This document shows positions 37,241 through 47,036 of a stretch of DNA of 47,036 bases, piece by piece (within the stretch, counting starts at the first letter, position 1; every line of letters starts with the position of its first letter). The stretch is from Mesaphorura yosii (lineage: Eukaryota > Arthropoda > Collembola > Poduromorpha > Tullbergiidae): the NCBI GenBank assembly GCA_009869945.1, contig WIXG01000495.1:1-47036 (forward strand), read 5' to 3'. The notes under the pieces are model-generated. The model ran no database searches and was not told the DNA's origin. It was given only the letters and a program-made list of their open reading frames with translations. Position numbers and translations under genes: made by a program.

Positions 37241-40200
37241 GTAATTTGTGCTTATGGCATATATTAGCTTAACAAATGATTGTTCGGTACATTTTTGGAA
37301 ATAATGGGACTGGAGCCTATAATTTAGACAGAAAAGCACATGAAGCATTATCATTATCCTCGTGCTAAATGAAGACAAACGCCTTTTTTGCACTCAATAT
37401 GAGACCTTGTGGCTATTGTAACCTTTCACGACGTTGGGTCATGGATTTTGACTTTCTGTCTCGGTTTCGACTGACCAAAACCAAATCGAGGCAAAGTCAT
37501 ATGCACTGAATTGTTGCATCACAGCAAGAGACATGAATAGGACCAAAGAAGATGAGCAGCACTCTTAAGAAAGGAACGAAAGAGAAATCCTAGTACAAAT
37601 ATACAAAGCATTCCCCTTTGGGGTGTGTGCACACGCTCACACATGGTTAATGCATTAACGTTCATCTCATTCGTACTGCGTGCGTGTGTTTTCATTTCAT
37701 TTCTTCTGTGTTCTATTTGTATGGTAATATGCATTCACTTGCACCACAGTACAATTTTCTCTTTTTTTTTTTAATATCAACAGTGTAGTCTATTATTGAC
37801 TTGGTTGGTAATTGTGTAAATAGCACGTCTCCTTTTGTGTTTACATTCTGCTTGCCACATGCAAGCAAAGCCTGGAATTAAATATTTAGGCTGATGCAGC
37901 ATGTGTCTTGTATTTATGCGTGAAGAATGCGTGCGCGTACACGTTCGAGTTATCTGAAATCAGATCGGGCCAAAATATGTACTGCTTGAGGATGTAATTT
38001 GTAATTTGAGTACAAAGTACAAATTCCTTGCATAGAGCCAAGCATTTTTGAAGTCAGTGCACTTGAAATTCGACAGTTAAATGAAGCGTGTTAAATTGAG
38101 TACTAAAAAGAATAATAATCATAATCCATCTTTTTGGAGTTAATTTCCCTCTAAGCGAGAGCTGGATGAGATGTGTTTGGGCAATAACTCATCAAGGGAC
38201 CGACGGATGATTTAAATCATGCTTTTGTCAGAAAAGGTGTTTACTTGCACTGTGAAACGTACTCGGCTCGACCTTTGGACTTGAGGGTTTTCAGTCACCG
38301 CCAGCAAGCCAAAAATGTTAATGCAAGCAAAGTGAGGTACCACACCGGCGGCGGGCACGTTCGACCCTTCCATATCCATAACCCATCCGGAACGTAATGC
38401 GTAAAACATGTGTAACGTAGAAAAATATGTATAGTCAGTTTTATTAAGGTAGACACAGACAGACAGGCAAGAAATATGAAATGGCCTTTCTGTCACTTCG
38501 AAGTAGCCGCCTACCGCAACACCTCGACAGGACAGGGCAGGGAAGTGGATGCAGCTCGAAAAATGAAGGGTCGGACCTTACTCAAGTTTTAGTAATGCAT
38601 ATCATGTAACAAGTCTGTTATCAATTCTAGCCCGTACAACAATCTCGGGGCCAAATACTGCCGATAGTGCACTTAAAGCGCTTGAGCAGAAACTGGAAAT
38701 ACTTCTTGCACCTCACCTCATTAACCTTGATGTTCGTTCACAAAATGCCGATGCCGACCAAGAATGACAAAAACCTTACTGTCACGATAGCGGTTGGACT
38801 TCCAGTTCTAACTGATTACATTGAACAAATTTGAGATTTTATAATGTGACTTGGCGTGGACGCGCGTCAAAAATTGATGGGCAGGTGTGCGGTGCCCTGC
38901 ATTGCTTCTCAACTTGGAAGCCGGCAGCGGCAACCCATAATTATCTTGTCCATCCAAGTCAATAAATGATGCCCGATAAGCGGCTGTCCCTGACTCACTT
39001 GCAATGCAACAACTGGCTGACTGCACGCAGCCCAGCAAACCTAGCAAGGTGCAATATTACATTTTTACTTGGTCAGGCCCGGCCAGCGACAAGCTTCGCT
39101 AGTGCAGTAACGAAAATCAACCGTGCATTTACTTTACATTTTTTGGAACATTAAAATGAATTTCCTTCCTCTTCATAAGTTGGATTCTTTCTTCCGTCTC
39201 AAGTTATTGCATTCCTGTTGATTGCGTTTCTCCAGTTGACAGGAATAGGAAATGTAAACTGGAATCGTTTCCCAGGCAGTTGTGCAGAGGAATAGCGCCA
39301 ACACTGCGAATCATTATGATGAAGCTGATGACATCCGTGCTGTCTGTCGTTGCCAGTCATTCACATACATCACAGCTCTCAAACTTATGAACGTCTAAAG
39401 TTCCAACAGGATGACCCTTATACGATGTTCAAAGTGGAGGTAGCAATGGTACTGGACTCAAATTCACTATCGCTTATTTATAGAACTCTATTAATTTGCA
39501 TTTGCATCCATTGTTCCTGAACTCTGACACAACTTGCAAAGTTTGACAATTTATTGGCAAAAGCAATGGAGCCGCAATTCTTGAGCCGAATAGATGGAAG
39601 TCATTAAGCTCAAACTTCACTTGCCTAGAACTTCTGCGCTGTGATGGAAAAGTATTTCATAATTGATACTTAAGGAAATTAGGCACGAAAGCTAATCATA
39701 TAATTACTTGCTCACTGATTTAGAAACCAGATTCTAATTCGAGGGCACAACGTAATGGTTATGGTTACAAGCCATCATTTTCGGAGTCATTTTCCTCCAG
39801 CACTGCTGGAAACAGTAATCAGAGTGTCATAAATAAAAGCTTGGCATGCCGTGCCCGCCGTGTAGTTCCAGAGCAAAAGTTGTGGTATGGAACATTAAAC
39901 TGCATTATTAGTTGATTACAGTGACAGTGGCAATATTAGGCATTAATTTGTAGCAAATTTTCTCTCTGGTCTGGCAGAGTTTGATATGCAAGTTTTGAGC
40001 CGCCTCCATGCCCATACTCTCTGCTAGTTAGTCATTTAACGAGTGACACTTAACGAGTTCAGAAAAAGGACAAAAGTTTTCGAGAGACGTTCTTTGAGCT
40101 TGACGCTTGATACTTCAATGACTTAAATTCTATGTCGCAACAAAGCAGAGTATCGGAGAGCAAAGCTGACAGAAGCTGGAACGCTGGGTTTCCAATTACG

Positions 40201-43200
40201 GTATCACTGGATCAATGCGATAGAGTTGCGAAGTAATTTCCCCTTCCTAAATCATATAAAATACGCACTTTCATCATCATTAGCAGTTCCCGCTAACGCT
40301 TTACGCTTACGCTTTATGTCAGTGCGAGCACTATCGAATCAATACATTTCTTTCCAACTTCTTTCCCGATCGGGTCCTGAAGTGCAGAAGCAGTGGCAGT
40401 GTGGCAGACAGAAGCAGCAACGGAGACTAATTAAATTTTGTTGAATCAGGTTCCTCTTTCACTCGCAAGGCACTCCCTCGTTCGAGTTTCTGCCCTGCAT
40501 TGAGCCTGGTTACCGTTACCGGTCTAATACCATTTCCCCATCAAATAATCAACACGGAAAAGCGGTCTGTCTGGTGCGATGCAAGTAATTTACAAAGTTT
40601 GTACTCCTGTTTTCTGTCAATACTGGGCCCAGTATTTGATTTCATCTGCACGAAATTCGTTTTTGGTATTGCGGAAAGATTTATCGGAATTCGTGGGTCA
40701 TGTGTGGACTGTTAATGTGTTGCTAGGTTAAACTTTATACTCGGGTTCGCGCTGGAAGTTTAAAATAGAACACTTGAGTGGCGAGGCTGGAGAGAAACCA
40801 GAAAATTTTAGGGAAACACTTCAAGTAAAACTTGAGTAATTTACGCTTAATTAATCTCACGATTCTAATGAAAAAAGTCAGCAAAGACTTCCACTCGAGT
40901 TCATATATTATGGTTCAGTATTTCAGGTCCGGCTTGCATGCATCTTGTGTGTTTACTTCGATAATAATACGGAATTACCGTCAGTCAGAGGAAAATTTTA
41001 CATGTCATATTTTTATAGCCGCTTTGGCGGCTTCGTGCAGTAAAATTTGACACGAAAGGACAGAGTGGTTTGTTTTCACCCTGCAAGCAGCACTTATGAG
41101 CGTACTTGCGTACGGTACAGTATAATTAATACAATCATAAAAACCGGCAAAATATAATAAAAAATGACACGAACAATTTATGGCTGACTTGCCAGGCATG
41201 CAACTCGTATTTCAGCAGCAGCGGCCCGTCCTGAGTCTCGAGCACTCGGGAACCAGTCACGAACCAGGCCAGAACACGGAAAGCTCCGCGAAACAACGCA
41301 ACGCTGCTCTGGAAAGCGTGTTGAAATCTTGAGTTATGAGATTCTCCGCGCATCCGCACAGCTTTTACCAAAACTAAACCTTTTTACACTCGTCTTGAAG
41401 TTAAAAGCCTGAGTATTTATTAAATGTTGACAATAAAAATGAACTCGTCGTCTTGTCTTTTGAAAAAGGTTATTGCAATGTTTTCCACAGTTTATGACTT
41501 GGCATTCGTGCTTTTTGCTGAAAACGAGGGAGTAAGAACAGTTTTAAGAGGGTCAGACTCGGTTGCGGATAGTTCTGCTTGAACCAAAGCTTCGGTTGAC
41601 GATGCTCAAGTGCACGTCTCCAGAGCTCTACTCTCGTGATCCGGGCAGACGAAAGGCCTTACATGAGGCCCACGCCACGGCTTACAAAGTCCGACATGAC
41701 GTATTTCACTGACAACGACAACATGCGATACAAACGTAGACATGAAAAGAAACGTCTCATCTATGTGTCTCTGAAAAATCTCCAGAAATTGCCAAAATTA
41801 GAGTCATTCATTACGCTGAACATTGCGGACTTTTCCTTTTGCTGTGTTCCTGTATCGTTATTGCGATTATTAGTGCTCTCAATCTCGTGTACAATCCGAG
41901 CACAGTAGCAGGATTCTTTTCACAAGTTTGCCATTACGAAATTATGTATCGTGCTTTGTGCATGCAGTGCAAGACCAGAAATGGAAGTGTAATGTAATGC
42001 ATTCTTCAAACTTTTGAAACTAATGCACAGCACAATGACAGGAGGCAGTGCATGTGTTCCTCTACGCACGATATGATGCAGCTGCTTCTCGTACTTTATT
42101 TTCGGCTTCAAATGCGACTGACTATGACTCGAACTTTTCCCCTTTGACAAAAAATATTATAGAAAACCTTTCAAACAATTTCTTTTTCCTTTTTCACGAA
42201 CGTAGTTAGCGTTTGTTGTTTTGTTGCTTTTTTCTGGGGAGATATCTAAAAAATCTCTCCTTGCCTGGTTCATGCTTGTAGTTGCAGTACACACCGTCTT
42301 TGCACGTACTTTGGGTTTAGAATTCACGAAAAGTAACAAGTTAACAGGATTTTAGTATTCAGTGCTTGACTATTGCCCTTGCGCCTTGCCCGCCAGCCTC
42401 TGCCTGCCTGCCCGGCTTGACTTCCCAACTAACAAGAAGTTGCGTAAAGAAATCCGAAGCGCTGCGCTTCTGCAACAACAAATTACAATTCCGTACTGTG
42501 AGTCGAGCATTCCAGTTGTTGTTTTCTTTTGGAAAATGTCAGTCAACTCAAACTCTCAGAGTTAAAAGCGTTCACGGAGGAGGCGAAGGGAGATCAGCCG
42601 AAATTGAGATGAGAAAATGAATCAGAAAGGCACAAAAAGTGAATATCCATGTCCAATCCAATTTGGCAGAGATATCAGATGCCCAGAGTTAACCCGCCCT
42701 TCTGCAACTAACAGCTTAGCCAGGCGAGTGTTCTTGTTCGCCGCTGTTAAGTGATACTTCAACGTCCAACGCTGGGTTCGTGATCTAGGTTGTGAGAATG
42801 TTTTTGTCAGATACAATTTCGCTTGACATGATTTGTATCCTCTCTGCTGAGTCCGATTCATAGTCGCACAAGAGTGCTGATGATGTGCTGAAAATATTCT
42901 GGTCCCTTTCGCCGATCACGATTTTCGTTTCTCTTGTTTAATCTTTTACATTGCCAAATTATTCGATTGTCCACAAATTCAGCCATAACCATGAAACCAT
43001 GTCCGAATTCAAGTCCTTGGAGTCGAAAATATTTACGGATCATGTGTGGAACTAAAATATTTTCGTTCGAATTTGCCATAATTCTCTCCAAAAATCGCGT
43101 CCTCCTATTCCATACAATCTTTTTTATTCTAATGATTCGCTTCATTAGGGTTCCAGAACTTTTCATGAAAAATAAGTCCTGTTGAATGAAAAATCAAGTA

Positions 43201-44325
43201 TTGTACTTGTATCGTTGACTGCAAACTTTCTAGCTTCTCTTGAGTTTCATTAGGCAAATATAAAAGCACATTTAGCGTGGATACAGTCATTATGCTTGTG
43301 AATTAATGAGATCCTTTGTGAGAGTCTCGTGTCTTTCGTATCTGCAACGGAGCTCGTTTGGTGAAAGAATGAAAAGAAAGTGGAGAGCCGCGCAGTTACT
43401 GCTATCTCGACTTGAGATAAGAAAGTACGCGTACGGTTCAGTTCAGGCGGGATAATCAGCTGCAGAGATGTGAAATACGAACAGCGCCGTAATTACTTGC
43501 CTCTCGCTTTCTTCTTCGGCGCTATCGCCATCGCGTCTTTCATAATGGTAGACACATCTGCGCTCTTGGATCTGAATTAGCTATAATTTCACATTATGAA
43601 GTTGTGGAGAATCCTGCTCAGCATTTCCAAAGCGCAAAAGATAAGAAAGGTGACTCACTGAACTCATTCATACCTTGCCAGGATGCGAATGTGCCACGGT
43701 AGCCAGATCAACCTAGAAGACCCGTGCCTGTGTTGCAGCGTTTAGCGAAGCAACCGTCTACGGCACAAAGGCCATGAATTATTGCGTGCATTAAGGAAGA
43801 AAGATTCTGATGAATCGAAACACACGCACATTAATTTAGCCGCAGTTCTTCGCTTTCATTAATAAAAAGAATACAAGGGAAATTATAAATGAATTTCGTA
43901 TCCGATCAAATCAAGACTGACGTTGCTTAATTTCCATATCATTCATTTCTACATTTATCTCACTCCTTTCGCCTTTGCCAATGCCAAGAATGAAACTGGA
44001 AGCTCGTGTTGTTCTCGTAAGCGTCAGAGTTCGAATTCGTGGAAAGGAAAGGACATGAAAATTTATTTCATCCGGCAACAATAACAAAAAATAACAGCAC
44101 GCTTTGTCAGTGTCTTTTAATGAATGGGTTCTGAAGTACCCGAACACTAAACGAGAAAAAGTATAAATTAAAATGTCATTTCGTATCAGACGATCACAAA
44201 CACTGGATTTGAACGACGAGCGGAGACGAGCTTTTACTTTCATTATCATTCCCAACATCAACATCATGCCTGCCAGTTGTTTAGATTCAGTTGTCCATGA
44301 TATAAGGAGACAAAGGAAGGCAAGG

Positions 44326-44366
44326 GATCCAGAGAGTACAGATCCAGAGAGTACAGATCCACAAAG
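44326..44366 (+). repeat. 15-bp tandem repeat, about 2.5 units
   Basis: GATCCAGAGAGTACA occurs twice perfectly at 44,326-44,340 and 44,341-44,355. A third, broken copy begins GATCCACAAAG. The duplication inflates a plus-strand open frame here (repeated Asp-Pro-Glu-Ser-Thr), which is not a gene. Confidence 0.88.
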
Positions 44367-46515
44367 ATTCCATTAGCAGCACCCATTTATCCGATGGAGA
44401 AGTGTTTTCTTGGTTTGCAATCCTTCATTTAAGACGTACAAGAAATGAACAATGCTGACAATGATCTGATTCAATTTGAATTCATTACTCGCATTTTGTG
44501 CTTAGTGCGTGCTGCGCACTGCTTTGTTAATACATTCTCGTGCGTTTCATTAGGCATTCATTATTTCGCAATCTTAATACGCACTTTGAGCACACGCTTC
44601 CCGTTTAATAATGAGGACATGTGGAGTGCGTTCTCAAAGTGGGAGATGATACAAAGTAGAACCGTCTGTGAACGACGTTTTCTGAATACCAAATGTGTTT
44701 TCAAATTTAGCCAAGAATTTTGTAATGAATTCACAGGAGAGAGTATGTCAAGGGAATTACTGGCAAAGAGTAGTAGAACAGATTGAAATTCAGATCGTGA
44801 GGCAGAGGCAGGCGATAAGAAGCAAAGTGCCAAGAGATTTTTTCAATCAAAGTGATCATTTTCTGGCTTCGCGTGCTCCGTTTTTGTTACCTATTCTAAT
44901 CTGGCAGACGTAAACTGAAGCAACAAGGTTAAAAGCTCATTGACACTCAGTCGCACTCGCACTTTTACGATCATGAACATAAACTGAGTTTTTATTATGC
45001 AAGAACGCTGGGCATAAAATGCCACATGCATTCCGCCACAGACTCGCATTTCCAACAATAAAAAGATTAACAGCATTTGAAAAAGTTATTCGCTGTATCT
45101 TGAACTCATGGGGCTTATTGATAACAATATCCAATAAGCAATCTGATTTAATTTCATAACATTTTTATGACCTGTGCGTGAATTGAACGTTATGACTTTG
45201 ACCTGTGAAATCTACCAATCCATGTTTCGTGTATAAAATTCGTGCTTCCACAATAATTCAATTCAAAGATTCGATTTCTTTTATCGTTGCTTACATCTTC
45301 AAATGCAAGCAGCTGTATGGCATGGGTGCAATGTTGAAGGTGAGAGATTCTGATTTCGCAAGTCACGAAAATCGCAAAGGTCAAATTCCCTGCATGCTTT
45401 TACCTCAGCACTGTGATGTGAGAATGTCGACAATTACGCGATGCAGCTAACTGTTAAGGCTTTACTTTACGCAAGGCACGATGACCTGTGAAATATTCGT
45501 ACAATGTGGATTGAACTGTCTTGAGTCTTGAAAGCACTTTTCCAAGAAGATGTTATTGTGCTGGGCAAATCAAATGATACGTCTGTCTGTCAGTCCTTAT
45601 CTTACTCACACCATTATTATTTATTTAGCACCATTATTCATTCACACCTCGCCTTCTATAACCCACCGCGCTCAAGGCTCATTTGATGGAAGTGCACATT
45701 TAATATGAATAATATGCGACGTGCTTGGATATTAGCGCCAATCACGAGGATAAGAATGTGATGCGAATGAATGTCAGAAAGCCCAATTCTCTGCATTTAA
45801 GAATCAAATTTTGTTAAGTGCAAGTTTGAGATAACAATTGAAAATGGTTGTGAATGATTTCAATTGACACTTGACTAACTAACTTTGAAAAGTTTATTAC
45901 AAAATATTTTGTACACGAGTGAGTTCATTCGACGTGAGATTGGTGTTCGATTGTTGAGATTGGAAATGGAAGATATTATCGTGCCAAGTTTACGACGCTG
46001 CGTAGGTCGAACGCTAAAGGGAGTTTAAATTCGATTCTATGCTTTCTTCCAAATGATTTTGTTCGTATTGAGTAGAAATAGAAAAAATTCAGTCAATGAA
46101 GTGCAGTCTAGTAATTTGATCTGGGTAGAACAAGGCACGGAACATTTTTCTTTGGGATTTGCACTCTAAAATTTCAATTTCATTTGACACTCGTCTATTT
46201 TTGTACTCAATCTTGTCAAGCAAATAGGAATCAGATATCAATTATATTTGATTTTTCAAATTGCCAGACTTGAGCAGAAGACTGCAAACTGTGAGTCAAT
46301 CTTTGTGCCCAAAAATGTCGTTTAATTTGTTTGTCAAAAAGAGTTGCAGACACCAAAAGCCTCAGGCCATCTTCGTTGGAGTCACAGGCATGGACAAATT
46401 ATCGTGCCAAGTTCTGACAGTATCGACTCGCATAAAGTTGGAAATGGAATAAAAATCGAAGCGTTAGAATAAATTTTGAATTTTTGCATGCAATGAATAC
46501 AGACAATCAAGCATG

Positions 46516-46625
46516 AACTTTATTAGCACATCTTATGTGCTTATGCAATCGCAATTCTCTGTCTGTCCGTAACTTTATTAGGACCTCTTATGTGCTTACG
46601 CAATTGCAGTTCTCTGTCTGTCCGT
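46516..46625 (+). repeat. 55-bp direct tandem duplication
   Basis: Positions 46,516-46,570 and 46,571-46,625 are two adjacent 55-base copies starting AACTTTATTAG and ending TTCTCTGTCTGTCCGT, with five mismatches between them (about 91 percent identical). The first copy contains a 7-base-arm hairpin (AGCACAT, CTT, ATGTGCT) that is broken in the second. A short GT run follows. It may be a two-unit minisatellite or part of a satellite or transposon end. Confidence 0.93.
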
Positions 46626-47036
46626 GTGTGTGTCACGGTTTATTTTTTATACGCAGTTTGCACTTGTTGCACAAATTAAGATTAAATTGCGTTGATTATC
46701 GAGCTTGATGTTATCATTCCGTGACAGCGGTGACAGCTAGCACGGAGCCATTTTTGAGACGCCATGTCTGAGGTGGTACTGTTGAAATTGTAGTTTTTTG
46801 TGGAGCACGAAGAGGACATATGAAGATGAGTTCGCAGTGGGTGCAGCAACTTGTAGGAAGTATTTCTGGTTTCAGCAGCTTTGTGCAGAAGATGCAGCAA
46901 TCGTTGGCTGACAGCTTTCTTGGTTGGCAGCGGAAGAAGCTAAAGCTCTTCAGAATAATAACTGCTTTCGACTTTAAATCTGTACTTCGTTGAAATAAGC
47001 CTCTTTACACATTAATTTCGTATCATTTGTACTTTC

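Larger units (their letters stand above)
37241..47036 (+). other. robo: robo intron following the Ig1 exon (continues past the window)
   Basis: The donor GTAATT at 37,241 starts sequence in which no Ig2 exon is recognisable: no open plus-strand stretch carries the expected Cys...Gly-x-Pro-x-Pro-x-Ile-x-Trp and Asp-x-Gly-x-Tyr-x-Cys pattern. The intron therefore seems to run beyond 47,036, at least 9.8 kb. Contents visible are a T11 tract at 37,762-37,772, the tandem repeats at 44,326 and 46,516, and otherwise unique AT-leaning DNA. No nested gene is recognised on the minus strand; the 102-codon frame at 42,858-43,166 shows no known domain. Confidence 0.6.

Noticed and set aside
36989..37393. 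134-codon minus-strand open frame
   Set aside because: It is the antisense shadow of the robo Ig1 exon and its downstream donor; no domain is recognisable in its product.

Overview
The window looks like animal nuclear DNA, most probably arthropod. Nearly all of it is AT-leaning sequence with stops in every frame. It contains no bacterial-style gene packing, no operons and no recognisable tRNA, rRNA or CRISPR. The only confident coding signal is two plus-strand pieces of one gene, the start of a Roundabout (Robo) axon-guidance receptor. The arthropod assignment rests on how the Robo Ig1 exon reads (closer to insect Robo proteins than to vertebrate ones, from memory) and on the general sequence character. 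I cannot name the species or order.

Layout. Positions 1 to about 17,500 hold no gene I recognise. They contain a (GCATTG)n hexamer array joined to a tRNA-like, SINE-like remnant (7,531-7,650, minus strand), a short hairpin (9,133-9,180) and a few simple repeats. A start exon at 17,647-17,731 encodes a hydrophobic signal peptide and ends in a phase-1 splice donor. A candidate 19,209-bp intron follows (17,732-36,940). Within it lies a roughly 555-bp foldback element at 32,742-33,296 with long imperfect inverted arms. The next exon, 36,941-37,240, is exactly 300 nt with phase 1 at both ends and encodes the complete first Ig domain of Robo. From 37,241 to the end no further Robo exon is visible, so the next intron appears to be at least 9.8 kb long. 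This stretch contains a 15-bp tandem repeat at 44,326-44,366 and a 55-bp tandem duplication at 46,516-46,625.

The two exons fit together exactly. A single G from the first and GT from the second form a Gly codon, so the signal peptide runs straight into the conserved Robo Ig1 start (G-Q-x-x-S-P-R-I-x-E-H-P). Robo receptors are transmembrane proteins on growth cones that bind Slit mainly through Ig1. The window therefore covers only the first ~128 residues of a protein that normally exceeds 1,000. I did not find a new multi-gene system. The most unusual non-coding structure is the foldback element.
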